A stretch of DNA of 64,000 bases from Streptomyces sp. NBC_01244 (lineage in GTDB: Bacteria > Actinomycetota > Actinomycetes > Streptomycetales > Streptomycetaceae), in the NCBI RefSeq assembly GCF_035987325.1, contig NZ_CP108488.1, positions 2,108,001 to 2,172,000 of the forward strand. The letters run 5' to 3'. The position numbers and the translations under genes were made by a program. The notes under the pieces are model-generated. The model worked only from the letters and a program-made list of their open reading frames with translations. It had not been told where the DNA came from and did no database searches. This document shows positions 42,045 to 51,407 of this stretch, one piece after another (positions within the stretch are counted from its first letter, which is position 1; each line of letters begins with the position of its first letter).

Positions 42045-42962
42045 CTACCAGCCGCGGTTGGCGTAGCGCTCGGACTCGGGGAGGGTGTCGCAGTTGATGC
42101 CGACCATGGCCTCGCCCAGGTTGCGGGAGGCGTCCGCGATGATCTTCGGGTCGTCGTAGAAGGTGGTGGCCTTCACGATGGCGGCGGCGCGCTTGGCCGG
42201 GTCGCCCGACTTGAAGATGCCGGAGCCGACGAAGACGCCCTCGGCACCGAGCTGGCGCATCAGCGCGGCGTCGGCCGGGGTGGCGACGCCACCGGCGGAG
42301 AACAGCACGACCGGGAGCTTGCCGAGCTCGGCAACTTCCTTGACCAGCTCGTACGGGGCGCGCAGCTCCTTGGCGGCGGCGAACAGCTCGTTGTTGTCGT
42401 AGCCGCGCAGGCGGGCGATCTCGTTCTTGATCTGACGCAGGTGGCGGACGGCCTCGACCACGTTGCCGGTGCCGGCCTCGCCCTTCGAGCGGATCATGGC
42501 CGCGCCCTCGGCGATGCGGCGCAGGGCCTCGCCCAGGTTGGTGGCGCCACAGACGAAGGGGGTGGTGAACGCCCACTTGTCGGAGTGGTTGACCTCGTCG
42601 GCCGGGGTCAGGACCTCGGACTCGTCGATGTAGTCGACGCCGAGGGACTGGAGGACCTGGGCCTCGACGAAGTGGCCGATGCGGGACTTCGCCATGACCG
42701 GGATGGAGACGGCCTCGATGATCTCTTCGATCATGTTCGGGTCGGACATCCGGGCGACGCCGCCGTCCTTGCGGATGTCGGCGGGAACCCGCTCCAGGGC
42801 CATGACGGCCACGGCGCCGGCGTCCTCGGCGATCTTCGCCTGCTCGGCGTTGACCACATCCATGATCACGCCGCCCTTGAGCTGCTCGGCCATGCCGCGC
42901 TTGACGCGGGAGGTGCCGATCGCCGACTCGGCGGACTGCGGGGTGGAGGGAAGCGTGCTCAC
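42045..42962 (-). CDS. pdxS: Pyridoxal 5'-phosphate synthase PdxS
   Basis: PdxS condenses ribose 5-phosphate, glyceraldehyde 3-phosphate and ammonia into PLP. The 305-residue TIM-barrel protein has the highly conserved [18 protein letters not shown] opening, catalytic lysine in [10 protein letters not shown] and the phosphate-binding GEAGTGN and VGSGIF segments. GTG start with GTGAGG upstream. It precedes pdxT in the usual pair. Confidence 0.98.
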   Translation of the reverse strand: MSTLPSTPQSAESAIGTSRVKRGMAEQLKGGVIMDVVNAEQAKIAEDAGAVAVMALERVPADIRKDGGVARMSDPNMIEEIIEAVSIPVMAKSRIGHFVEAQVLQSLGVDYIDESEVLTPADEVNHSDKWAFTTPFVCGATNLGEALRRIAEGAAMIRSKGEAGTGNVVEAVRHLRQIKNEIARLRGYDNNELFAAAKELRAPYELVKEVAELGKLPVVLFSAGGVATPADAALMRQLGAEGVFVGSGIFKSGDPAKRAAAIVKATTFYDDPKIIADASRNLGEAMVGINCDTLPESERYANRGW

Positions 42963-43115
42963 GGATTGACCTCACTCGAAAGGAAGATTCAGGCGGTACT
43001 GGCGGTCGCTCCTGGCGACCTGGTGGTACTCGACCGAGGAAACCTTCTCGACCAGTCCACGGCAAGGGCCAATGTGCAGCCGGTGGCTCCTTGCGATTTG
43101 GCCATTGGGTACAAG

Positions 43116-43655
43116 TTACGGCCGTTCCGCCAGATCCACCGGAGGCTCGTCGTCCATCTCGAAGGCCAGCGGAAAGGGTGCGTGGCCCGCCAGCCGGAAC
43201 CAGCGGACCTTGCGGTGCCGGCGCAGGGCGCGGGCCGCGCGTACGGCATCGTTGAGGAACCGGCGGGCCATCGGCACCCGGCGGACCGCCGCCGCGAGCT
43301 CCTCGGTGGCCTCCGCGCCGCCCGGGGCCGCCTTGAGCGCGTCGACCTGCCCGACGTCGGCGAACACCGCGCGCAGTGCCTGGCTGAGCTCGCTCTCGGC
43401 GACCTCGCGGTGCTCCTCCTCCGCTTGGCGGGCGGCGTGCGCGGCCTCGTACAGCACGAGGGAGGAGGCGGGGTCCAGCACCCCGGAGGTCGCGACCTCC
43501 AGCACCACGGAGGCCCGGCGGACCAGCTGCGCGTCGAGGGCGGCGCGGGCGGCGTCCATCCGGGAGTGCAGCCGGTCCAGGCGGCCGGCGGTCCAACTGA
43601 GGTAAACCCCGACGAGGCCGAGGCCGAGGGCAATCCAGACAAGGGTTTCGATCAC
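43116..43655 (-). CDS. LemA-like single-pass membrane protein
   Basis: This 179-residue protein has one N-terminal transmembrane helix (about 3-21, [15 protein letters not shown]). A long helical region then contains [26 protein letters not shown], which resembles the LemA helical-bundle start. The C-terminus is short and acidic. The function is unknown. I chose a GTG at 43655 because the longer ATG lies far upstream of the membrane helix, but its ribosome site is weak. It is upstream of pdxS on the same strand with a 153-bp gap. Confidence 0.72.
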   Translation of the reverse strand: MIETLVWIALGLGLVGVYLSWTAGRLDRLHSRMDAARAALDAQLVRRASVVLEVATSGVLDPASSLVLYEAAHAARQAEEEHREVAESELSQALRAVFADVGQVDALKAAPGGAEATEELAAAVRRVPMARRFLNDAVRAARALRRHRKVRWFRLAGHAPFPLAFEMDDEPPVDLAERP

Positions 43656-43813
43656 GGGCCGCGACTCTACCTTTCGACGCGGAGCTCGCACCGCTCAGCG
43701 CTGGCGCGCTTCCCGGGCTTCGCCCCGCTGCGCCGAACTCCGTCCGGCGGTGGTCGGGCGGGGTGCGGCCACGGCCGCCAGTTGCCGGGCCGTTGGGCCG
43801 GTGCGGGTGGGCT

Positions 43814-44050
43814 GCCCTGCGGGGCGAAGTCCCCTACCCGCCCTTCCACCGTTCCCCGGGCTCCGCCCGGACCCGCGCCTCAAACGCCGGCGGGGCTGGA
43901 ATTGCCCTGCGGGCAATCCAACCCCGGCCAGCCGCTCAGAACCGACGCCGGCCCAAATCCAGCCCCTCCGGCGTTTGAGGAGCGGGGGTCCGGGGCGCAG
44001 CCCCGGGGAACGGGCGAAGGGTGGGTAGGGGACTCCGCACCGCGCAGCGG
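43814..44050. repeat. Intergenic palindromic repeat, copy E
   Basis: The arms match copies A, B and D. The left arm has CTGCGGGGCGAAGTCCCCTA, GCCCTTCCACCGTTCCC and GCGCCTCAAACGCCGGCGGG; the right arm has CTCCGGCGTTTGAGGAGCGG, GGGGAACGGGCGAAGGGTGG and GCGCAGCGGC. It fills the middle of a 498-bp non-coding gap between pimA and the LemA-like gene. The flanks of that gap hold only GC-rich sequence in which I see no gene. Confidence 0.9.
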
Positions 44051-44153
44051 CACACCCGCGGCCGGGGTCCCGCGGGGGCGGGCCGCCGCGGCCCCACCCG
44101 GACCGGAGCCCGGGGGCCGGAGCCGGACGGGGCCCGGCCAGGGGCCGGAGGGG

Positions 44154-45317
44154 TTACGTGTCGCGAGAGAGGCCCAGGCGGGTGCGCAGCGGGATCCGCT
44201 CGTCCTCGGCCACCGCCGCCGCGCCGTCGGTCACCGTCTCGTAGACGGCCAGGATGTCCGCCGCCACCGTCGACCAGTCGAAGCGGCGTACGTGGGCCGA
44301 GCCCCGGCTGCTCAGTTCCGCGCGGCGGGCGGGGTCGCGCAGGAGGGCCACGGCCGAAGCGGCCAGGGAGTCGGGGTCCTCGTTCGAGAACAGCTCCCCC
44401 GCCGCCCCCTGGTCCAGGACCTGCGCGAAGGCGTCGAGGTCGGCCGCGAGGACGGCCGCCCCGGCCGAGAGGGCCTCGACGAGGATGATGCCGAAGCTCT
44501 CGCCGCCCGTGTTCGGGGCCACGTACACGTCGACGCTGCGCAGCAGCCGCGCCTTGTCCTCGTCCGAGACCATGCCGAGGAACTCGACCCGGGAGCGGAG
44601 CTCGGGCGGCAGGGAGGCGACCGCCTCCTCCTCGTCGCCGCGGCCCGCCACCAGGAGGCGTACGTCCGGGCACTGTTCCACGATGCGGGGGAAGGCGGCC
44701 ATGAGGACCGGCAGGCCCTTGCGCGGTTCGTCGATCCGGCCGATGAAGCCGAGGGTCTGGCCCGACCAGGCCGGGTTCGGGTCGGCCTTGGCGAAGAAGT
44801 CCACGTCCACGCCGTTGGGGATGACCACCGCGTCCCCGCCGAGGTGCTCGACCAGCGTGCGCCGCGCGTACTCGCTCACCGCGATCCGGGCGCTGATCTT
44901 CTCCAGCGCCGGCTGCAGGATCGGGTACGCCGCGAGCATCGCCCGGGAGCGCGGGTTGGAGGTGTGGAAGGTGGCCACGATCGGGCCCTGTGCCGCCCAG
45001 CAGGTCAGCAGCCCCAGCGAGGGGGCGGTCGGCTCGTGGATGTGGACCACGTCGAAGACCCCGTCGTGCAGCCAGCGCCGTACGCGGGCCGCCGACAGGA
45101 AGCCGAAGTTGAGCCGGGCCACCGATCCGTTGTACGGCACCGGCACCGCCCGCCCCGCCGACACCACGTAGGGGGGCAGCCCGGTCTCGTCGTCCGACGG
45201 GGCCAGGACCGACACTTCGTGACCGAGGCCGATCAGGTGTTCCGCCAGGTCCCGGATGTGGAACTGGACCCCGCCGGGCACGTCCCAGGAGTACGGGCAG
45301 ACGATGCCGATCTTCAC
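44154..45317 (-). CDS. pimA: Phosphatidyl-myo-inositol mannosyltransferase
   Basis: PimA transfers the first mannose from GDP-mannose to phosphatidylinositol on the cytoplasmic membrane face. The 387-residue GT-B (GT4) protein has the N-terminal VPGGVQFHIRDLAEHL glycine-rich loop, FHTSNPRS, IPNGVDVDFF, GFIGRIDEPRKGL and the C-terminal acceptor GESFGIILVEALSAG motif. The GTG start overlaps the upstream acyltransferase stop by 4 bp (GTGA). It forms a three-gene operon with the acyltransferase and pgsA. Confidence 0.93.
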   Translation of the reverse strand: MKIGIVCPYSWDVPGGVQFHIRDLAEHLIGLGHEVSVLAPSDDETGLPPYVVSAGRAVPVPYNGSVARLNFGFLSAARVRRWLHDGVFDVVHIHEPTAPSLGLLTCWAAQGPIVATFHTSNPRSRAMLAAYPILQPALEKISARIAVSEYARRTLVEHLGGDAVVIPNGVDVDFFAKADPNPAWSGQTLGFIGRIDEPRKGLPVLMAAFPRIVEQCPDVRLLVAGRGDEEEAVASLPPELRSRVEFLGMVSDEDKARLLRSVDVYVAPNTGGESFGIILVEALSAGAAVLAADLDAFAQVLDQGAAGELFSNEDPDSLAASAVALLRDPARRAELSSRGSAHVRRFDWSTVAADILAVYETVTDGAAAVAEDERIPLRTRLGLSRDT

Positions 45318-46258
45318 GCGGATCGCTCCTCGGGCGGGCCTGCGGTGTCGGTGGTCTGTCGCAGGTCCTCCAGGTCCTCCAGCCACAGCCGCTGGAGCAT
45401 GTGCCAGTCCTGCGGGTGTTCGGCGATGCCCTGCGCGAAGGCGTCGGCGACCGCCTGCGTCATGACGGCCGTCTTCTCCTGCCGGGTGCCCTTCCCGGGC
45501 ACCTCCACCGGGGGGTGGATCCGGCCGTACATCTTCGGCGCGTCCCCGTAGTACAGGGTGGCCGGGAGGAGGACGGCGCCCGTCTGCTGGGCCAGCAGGG
45601 CGGGCCCGGCGGGCATCCGTGCGGTCGAGCCGAAGAAGTCGACTTCCACCCCGGAGGCCGACAGGTCCCGGTCCGCGACCAGGCAGACCAGCCCGCCGGA
45701 GCGCAGCCGCCGCGCGAGCGTGCCGAAGGCGGCGCCGCCGTTGTGCGGGAGCACCTCCATGCCCAGGCTCTCGCGGTAGGCGACGAAGCGGTCGTAGAGC
45801 GTCTCCGGCTTGAGCCGCTCGGCGACGGTGGTGAAGGGGACTCCGATGTGGGTGACGGCCCAGGCGCCGGCGAGGTCCCAGTTGGCCAGGTGCGGGAGGG
45901 CGACCACCACTCCGCGCCCGGAGGCCAGGGCCTCGCGCAGGATGTGGTCGTCCTTCATCTCCACGTCGGAGCTGAATCGTTCCTTGGCCATGGTCGGCAG
46001 GCGGAAGGACTCCATCCAGTACCGCATGTAGGAGCGCATGCCCTCGTGCGACAGCTCGCGCAGCCGCTCGGGCGTCGCGTCGGGCACCACCCGGGCCAGG
46101 TTCGACTCCAGGCGCAGCACGCTCTTGCCGCGCCGCTTCCAGACGAAGTCCGCGATCCGCCGGCCGAGGGCCGCCGCGGCCGGCTCGGGCAGTTTCTTGA
46201 CCCCGGCCCAGCCGAGCCCGTAGAGCCCGTCGACCAGCTTGTCCTGTGCCTTGCCCAT
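45314..46258 (-). CDS. Phosphatidylinositol mannoside acyltransferase (LpxL-like)
   Basis: This 314-residue protein belongs to the lipid A lauroyl-acyltransferase family; the actinobacterial member (PatA) acylates PIM1 or PIM2. The catalytic HX4D motif is HLANWD at His123-Asp128, and NGGAAFGTLARRLRSGG is a further family segment. There is a weak N-terminal membrane-association region. Its ATG overlaps the pgsA stop by one base (TGATG) and its stop overlaps pimA by 4 bp, so all three are coupled. Confidence 0.9.
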   Translation of the reverse strand: MGKAQDKLVDGLYGLGWAGVKKLPEPAAAALGRRIADFVWKRRGKSVLRLESNLARVVPDATPERLRELSHEGMRSYMRYWMESFRLPTMAKERFSSDVEMKDDHILREALASGRGVVVALPHLANWDLAGAWAVTHIGVPFTTVAERLKPETLYDRFVAYRESLGMEVLPHNGGAAFGTLARRLRSGGLVCLVADRDLSASGVEVDFFGSTARMPAGPALLAQQTGAVLLPATLYYGDAPKMYGRIHPPVEVPGKGTRQEKTAVMTQAVADAFAQGIAEHPQDWHMLQRLWLEDLEDLRQTTDTAGPPEERSA

Positions 46259-46932
46259 CAGGGCGTACCGCCTTCGGAGGGAGCACCCGCGGCAGCGGCG
46301 GCATCGGCCTCGGCCGATTCGCGCCGTACGGTCACCACGCGCTGGATCAGGGTCACGAGCGAGCCCGCCGCGACCACCCACAGCGCGATCGGCAGCAGCA
46401 GACCGATCCACGAGGGGACACCGAAGGTCTCCAGACCGGACAGACCGGCCGCGACCAGCGTGATCACCAGGCGTTCGGCGCGCTCGATGAGCCCGTTGAC
46501 GGCCACCGGCAGTCCGATCGACTCGCCGCGGGCCTTGGTGTACGAGACCACTTGGCCGCTGGCCAGGCAGAAGATGGCGACCGCGCAGAGCGCGTTGTTG
46601 TTCCCGGAACCCGCGTACCAGAGCGCGAGTCCGCCGAAGATCGCCGCGTCCGCCACCCGGTCGAGGGTGGAGTCGAGGAACGCGCCCCACCGGCTGGAGA
46701 CGCCGGCCTGGCGGGCCATGTTCCCGTCCACCAGGTCGGAGAAGACGAAGAGCGTGATGGTGATCGTGCCCCAGAAGAACTGGCCCATGGGGAAGAAGAC
46801 CAGGGCTCCGGCCACCACTCCGGCCGTGCCGATGAGGGTGACCGCGTCGGGACTCACTCCCATCCGGAGCAGAAGAGCGGCGAATGGCGTGAGAACACGC
46901 GTGAAGAATGCACGCGCGTACTTGTTCAGCAT
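46258..46932 (-). CDS. pgsA: CDP-alcohol phosphatidyltransferase, phosphatidylinositol phosphate synthase
   Basis: It probably makes phosphatidylinositol phosphate from CDP-diacylglycerol and inositol phosphate. The 224-residue membrane protein has about six transmembrane helices and the full CDP-alcohol motif, D-x2-DG-x2-AR-x8-G-x3-D-x3-D, in DLVDGNMARQAG...GAFLDSTLDRVAD. The ATG at 46932 (MLNKYARAFFTR) has a GGGAAGG site; a longer frame lacks a ribosome site. Its position before PatA-like and pimA genes supports the PI role over PG synthesis. Confidence 0.92.
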   Translation of the reverse strand: MLNKYARAFFTRVLTPFAALLLRMGVSPDAVTLIGTAGVVAGALVFFPMGQFFWGTITITLFVFSDLVDGNMARQAGVSSRWGAFLDSTLDRVADAAIFGGLALWYAGSGNNNALCAVAIFCLASGQVVSYTKARGESIGLPVAVNGLIERAERLVITLVAAGLSGLETFGVPSWIGLLLPIALWVVAAGSLVTLIQRVVTVRRESAEADAAAAAGAPSEGGTP

Positions 46933-47085
46933 GGCCTTCCCGGAGGGTCGCTGGGCCGCACGGCCACCACGGCCACCGGCTGGCCCATCGTAGCCAGGGC
47001 CCCGGGCCATCGGCGCCGCGCACCCACCGGTTCACACGACACGGGCCGTTCTCGGGCCGTTCGCCACGTTCCACACGCCCGGCGC

Positions 47086-47133
47086 GGCATGTTTCCGGGC
47101 ATGTTTCCGGACACCTTCCCCGGCATCTCCCCC
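47086..47133. repeat. Four degenerate 12-bp tandem copies upstream of the EF-G-like gene
   Basis: The unit GGCATGTTTCCG is exact twice (47086-47097, 47098-47109) and then degenerates to GACACCTTCCCC and GGCATCTCCCCC. It lies in the 301-bp divergent gap between pgsA and the EF-G-like gene. The rest of that gap shows no gene. The 12-bp period preserves a reading frame on the minus strand (Met-Pro-Gly-Asn type), but there is no supported ORF. Confidence 0.65.
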
Positions 47134-47233
47134 GGCGCCCCCGGTACGACGTATGGACGGGGTGTGACGGCAGTGCAAAGCTCGAAGGAGGTCTTTTCCC
47201 CTCCATCCCCTCCAAACGGGAGGCACGAGCATC

Positions 47234-49447
47234 GTGGGAGCCGCATCACACCAATCCGGAGCCGCCGGCAGGGCGCCGACGGCCGACCGCCCGGCCTCCG
47301 TACGGAACGTCGTGCTGGTCGGCCACAGCGGATCCGGCAAGACCACTCTGGTCGAGGCCCTGGCCCTGACCGCCGGCGCCGTGAACCGGGCCGGGCGCGT
47401 CGAGGACGGCGCCACCCTCTCCGACTACGACGAGATCGAGCACCGCCGACAGCGCTCCATCCAGCTCTCCCTGGTCCCCGTGGAGTGGGCCGGAATCAAG
47501 ATCAACATCTTGGACACCCCCGGTTACGCCGACTTCGTCGGAGAGCTCCGGGCCGGCCTGCGCGCCGCCGACGCGGCCCTCTTCGTGGTCTCGGCCGCCG
47601 AGGACGGCGACGGTCTCTCCGGAGCCACCCGGATGGTCTGGGACGAATGCGCCGCCGTCGGCATGCCGCGCGCCATCGTCGTGACCCACCTGGAAGCCGC
47701 CCGCGCCGACTACACGCAGATGACCACGGTGTGCGGCGACGCCTTCGGAGCGGACGACCCCGATGCCGTGCGCCCGCTCTACCTGCCCCTGCACGGCCCC
47801 GCCGGCCCCGACGGCCACGCCCCGGTGGCCGGGCTGCTCGGGCTGCTCTCCCAGCGCGTCTACGACTACACCTCCGGCGACCGCGTCGAACGCGACCCGG
47901 ACCCCGGCGAGCTCGCCCTGATCACCGACGCCCGTGCCCGGCTGATCGAGGGGATCATCGCCGAGAGCGAGGACGAGACCCTCATGGACCGCTACCTCGG
48001 CGGCGAGGACATCGACCTCAAGACCCTGGTCGACGACCTGGAGCGCGCCGTGGCCCGCGGCACCTTCCACCCCGTCCTGATGGCCGCCCCCGCCGCCGAC
48101 GGAGCCCGCAAGGGCCTGGGAACCGTAGAACTCCTGGAACTGATCACCGGCGGCTTCCCCACCCCGCTGGAGCGCGCGCCCGTCAGCGTCACCACCCCCG
48201 GCGGCGCGGCCCGCCCCGCGGTCACCTGCGATCCCGACGGGCCGCTGGTCGCCGAGGTGGTGAAGACCTCCTCCGACCCCTACGTCGGCCGCGTCTCGCT
48301 CGTCCGCGTCTTCTCCGGCACCCTGCGCCCCGACGAAACGGTCCACGTGAGCGGGCACGGGCTCACCGACCGCGGGCACGAGGACCACGACGTGGACGAG
48401 CGCATCGGCGCGCTCACCTCCCCCTTCGGCAAACAGCAGCGCACCCTCACCCACTGCATCGCGGGCGATCTGGCCTGCGTGGCCAAACTCACCCGCGCCG
48501 AGACCGGCGACACCCTCTCCGCCAAGGACCAGCCCCTCCTGATGGAGGCCTGGTCCATGCCCGACCCGCTGCTCCCCCTCGCCATCGAGGCCCACAGCAA
48601 GGCCGACGAGGACAAGCTCTCCCAGGGCCTGGCCCGGCTGGTCGCCGAGGACCCGACCATGCGGCTCGAACAGAACCCGCACACCCGCCAGCTCGTCCTG
48701 TGGTGCCTCGGCGAAGCCCATCAGGACCTCGCCCTCGAACGGCTACGCGCCCGGTACGGGGTCCAGGTCGACCCGGTCCCGCACAAGGTCAGCCTCCGCG
48801 AGACCTTCGGCGCCAAGGCCGGCGGCCGCGGACGGCACGTCAAACAGTCCGGGGGGCACGGCCAGTTCGCCATCTGCGAGATCGAGGTCGAGCCGCTGCC
48901 GCCGGGCAGCGGCATCGAGTTCGTCGACAAGGTGGTCGGCGGATCCGTGCCGCGACAGTTCATCCCGTCCGTGGAGAAGGGCGTCCGCGCGCAGGCTGCC
49001 CGGGGGCTCGCGGCGGGCTATCCGCTGGTCGACGTACGCGTCACCCTGCTCGACGGCAAGGCCCACTCGGTGGACTCCTCCGACGCCGCCTTCCAGACCG
49101 CGGGCGCCCTGGCCCTGCGCGAAGCCGCCGCCGGGGCCGCGGTCCGGCTCCTGGAACCGGTCGCCGAACTCGCGGTGCTCGTTCCCGACGAGTACGTCGG
49201 CCCCGTCATGAGCGACCTCGCCGGCCGCCGGGGCCGCGTCGTCGGCACCGACGCGGCCGGCGCCGGCCGCACCCGGGTCCTCGCCGAGATCCCGGAGATC
49301 GAGATCGGCCGGTACGCCGTCGAGCTGCGCTCCGTATCGCACGGCACCGGGCTGTTCAGCCGTACGTACGCGCGCCACGAGCCGATGCCTCCACAGATAG
49401 CGGACAAGCTGCGCGAACAGGCCGAGAAGGGAAGCCAGCTGACATAG
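47234..49447 (+). CDS. Elongation factor G-like GTPase with non-canonical G4 motif
   Basis: This 737-residue protein is colinear with EF-G: G domain with G1 GHSGSGKTT (30-38) and G3 DTPGYADF (94-101), then domain II, and domains III-V including the VSLRETFGAKAGGRGRHVKQSGGHGQFA segment. The G4 position, normally NKxD, reads THLE at 151-154, so nucleotide specificity or affinity may be altered. Such EF-G-like paralogues are common in actinobacteria with unclear function. GTG start at 47234; the GGGAGG site is somewhat distant. The canonical fusA would be elsewhere. Confidence 0.88.
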   Translation: MGAASHQSGAAGRAPTADRPASVRNVVLVGHSGSGKTTLVEALALTAGAVNRAGRVEDGATLSDYDEIEHRRQRSIQLSLVPVEWAGIKINILDTPGYADFVGELRAGLRAADAALFVVSAAEDGDGLSGATRMVWDECAAVGMPRAIVVTHLEAARADYTQMTTVCGDAFGADDPDAVRPLYLPLHGPAGPDGHAPVAGLLGLLSQRVYDYTSGDRVERDPDPGELALITDARARLIEGIIAESEDETLMDRYLGGEDIDLKTLVDDLERAVARGTFHPVLMAAPAADGARKGLGTVELLELITGGFPTPLERAPVSVTTPGGAARPAVTCDPDGPLVAEVVKTSSDPYVGRVSLVRVFSGTLRPDETVHVSGHGLTDRGHEDHDVDERIGALTSPFGKQQRTLTHCIAGDLACVAKLTRAETGDTLSAKDQPLLMEAWSMPDPLLPLAIEAHSKADEDKLSQGLARLVAEDPTMRLEQNPHTRQLVLWCLGEAHQDLALERLRARYGVQVDPVPHKVSLRETFGAKAGGRGRHVKQSGGHGQFAICEIEVEPLPPGSGIEFVDKVVGGSVPRQFIPSVEKGVRAQAARGLAAGYPLVDVRVTLLDGKAHSVDSSDAAFQTAGALALREAAAGAAVRLLEPVAELAVLVPDEYVGPVMSDLAGRRGRVVGTDAAGAGRTRVLAEIPEIEIGRYAVELRSVSHGTGLFSRTYARHEPMPPQIADKLREQAEKGSQLT

Positions 49448-49458
49448 CATCACCCGAG

Positions 49459-49488
49459 CCGCCCACCCAACCCGCTTGCGGTGGGCGG
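49459..49488 (+). terminator. Terminator after the EF-G-like gene
   Basis: CCGCCCACC (49459-49467) pairs with GGTGGGCGG (49480-49488) 11 bp after the stop and is followed by TATTTGG. This is a moderate rho-independent-like terminator. Confidence 0.7.
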
Positions 49489-49674
49489 TATTTGGCTGTC
49501 CCATGACCACGGGGAGGAATCGGCCGATAGGCTCGTCCGCGCGTGAGGCGGGCAGGCCGAACGGGTAGACCAAGCGGATAGGCCGAGCACGCAGGGCGGG
49601 AACGCCGCACCGGGAACACCACCCGGGGCGGGCGGCATCGCGGGCAGGCCCGCACACGAGTACGACGCACAGCG

Positions 49675-51357
49675 ATGGGGGCAGCGGTGGCGGACGACGG
49701 ATTCGACTTCAGGCCCGGGGCACAGATCCCGCTCCAGGGCGGCGGCGGCCAGACCGCCGCGACGAACGCCCTCGCCTCGGCCGCCTACCGGGACGGCGGA
49801 CGCGACACCAAACTGGAAGAGATACTCAAGGCCAACAACGAGTACCACGAGTCCGTCGTCAAACCCCCCAAGGTGTCCCTGCTGGCCCCCAATCTCGGCG
49901 AGGCCTTCTGCCGTGCCGTCGAGGCCCGCACCATCCCGCCGACCCGCAAGCCCCTCATCCAGTCCTTCGGCGCCGACCCGCAGACCGTCGTCGAGCACTG
50001 CCTGGCCGCCTCCCGCATCCGCAAGGAGCGCGACCGCAAGCTCCGCCTGATCATGCTCGTCTGCGGGGTCGTCTTCCTCCCCGGCCTGCTGCTGTGGCTC
50101 GGCCTGTTCTGGGCCCGCAAGGCCCTGGCGGCCTCCGAGGCCAAGCGGGCCTCGTGGATGGGCACCGCGCTCCTCGTCGGCGTGGGCCTGGCGGTCGCCG
50201 TGCTCATGTTCCGGCTCCCGGTGACCGGCGTCCTGGGCATCTACGTCCGCGCCATGGTCATCGCCCCGGTCCTCGGCTGGTTCCTCGCCCGCCGGCTCTG
50301 CGAGGCCACCGCCGAGGACCTGCGCTCCCGCTGGGACGGGCTGCTCGCGGGCGGCGGCGGGGTGGCCGCCAAGATCCCGGAGGCCGTCCCCGGCAACCCC
50401 GACGAGAAGGCCCGCGAGGACCTGCGCCACTCCCTGGCCAAGCTCACCGCCGAGGACCGCAGCAACGCCGTCTTCTACGCCGGCCCCAAGGGCATACTCG
50501 GCATGGGCACCCGCTGGGGCAGCTGGCAGATGGCCGAGGAGCTCGCCCCCAAGAACGAGGGCTCCGAGATCCACCCGTTCCGCAGCTGGGACGTCATACG
50601 CGCGATCGACGCCCAGTTGCGCAAGCTGGAGCGCGGCCCCCTGCACACCGGCGGCCTCCCGCCCGCCTCGATCCAGCACTGGATCGTCAGCCCGGTCGGC
50701 GAGGGCGCCAAGGAAGTGGCCCGCCCCGGCGGAGCGGACGTGGACACCTTCCTGGTCAAGCCGCACGAGATCACCCGGATCTGCAACGAGCAGCAGTTCA
50801 GCGCCGGCAACCGGCACTACCTCGGCATCCAGTACCCGCTCTGGGACGGCCAGCTCGTGATCACCATGCTGGTCACGGTCACCGTGCTCTACAAGACCCT
50901 GCGCGTGGAGGTCACCGGACACGCCCTCGGCCCGGTGCACGGCCTGTTCACCACCAAATCGGCGGCCCCGGTGGACGAGGTCGCCAAATCCGTGCGCTTC
51001 TGGGAAACCGTGGAGCTCAAGCGACCCGTGGTCGACACGAGCGAGGTCGTACGCCTCGCCGTGCGCGCCCCCTTCACCTGGTACCCGCCGCTCCTGGACT
51101 TCCTGGGCGGCAAGCTCGTCCTCCCCGAGCCCTTCGGCGTCCGCCACGTCTGGGCCGGCCAGCCGTGGCGCCACCGCTTCATGGCGGACGACGCGATGCG
51201 CGCCGCGACCCCGGTCCTGCGGGCGGTGCACACCGCCGCGATGCGGGTCCTGGAGGAGAACGGCGTCGACACCGAGCGCTTCACCAACCGCTCGATGATC
51301 GTCAGCGGCATGGTCCAGGACGCCGCACCGCGCAAGGCGGACGTCTACGACGCGTGA
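49675..51357 (+). CDS. Large membrane protein of unknown function
   Basis: This protein has up to 560 residues: a soluble N-terminal part (1-120), two or three transmembrane helices (about 125-215: LRLIMLVCGVVFLPGLLLWLGLF and two more), then a long soluble region of about 340 residues with one hydrophobic segment near VITMLVTVTVLY. I recognise no catalytic motif. The first ATG is at 49675; a GTG at 49687 with GGGGG in front (VADDGFDFRPG) is at least as likely. It is a single gene between the EF-G-like gene and the convergent HIT gene. Confidence 0.78.
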   Translation: MGAAVADDGFDFRPGAQIPLQGGGGQTAATNALASAAYRDGGRDTKLEEILKANNEYHESVVKPPKVSLLAPNLGEAFCRAVEARTIPPTRKPLIQSFGADPQTVVEHCLAASRIRKERDRKLRLIMLVCGVVFLPGLLLWLGLFWARKALAASEAKRASWMGTALLVGVGLAVAVLMFRLPVTGVLGIYVRAMVIAPVLGWFLARRLCEATAEDLRSRWDGLLAGGGGVAAKIPEAVPGNPDEKAREDLRHSLAKLTAEDRSNAVFYAGPKGILGMGTRWGSWQMAEELAPKNEGSEIHPFRSWDVIRAIDAQLRKLERGPLHTGGLPPASIQHWIVSPVGEGAKEVARPGGADVDTFLVKPHEITRICNEQQFSAGNRHYLGIQYPLWDGQLVITMLVTVTVLYKTLRVEVTGHALGPVHGLFTTKSAAPVDEVAKSVRFWETVELKRPVVDTSEVVRLAVRAPFTWYPPLLDFLGGKLVLPEPFGVRHVWAGQPWRHRFMADDAMRAATPVLRAVHTAAMRVLEENGVDTERFTNRSMIVSGMVQDAAPRKADVYDA

Positions 51358-51359
51358 GC

Positions 51360-51407
51360 CCGTACGGGCATCCGTACGGGCATCCGTACGGGCATCCGCA
51401 CGGCACC
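51360..51407. repeat. Four 12-bp tandem copies between convergent stops
   Basis: CCGTACGGGCAT is repeated exactly three times (51360-51395) and followed by CCGCACGGCACC. It fills the 50-bp gap between the stops of the unknown membrane protein and the HIT gene. Each unit contains the small palindrome CGTACG. No function is evident. Confidence 0.85.

Noticed and set aside
42441..45551. Long plus-strand ORF of 1036 codons across pdxS, a repeat and pimA
   Set aside because: It crosses several clear minus-strand genes and a non-coding palindrome. No start signal or recognisable domain was found, so it is a GC shadow.
51360..51407. Possible CRISPR-like array
   Set aside because: The units are contiguous 12-mers with no unique spacers and no cas genes nearby. 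The arrays at 47086 and 59626 also lack spacers.
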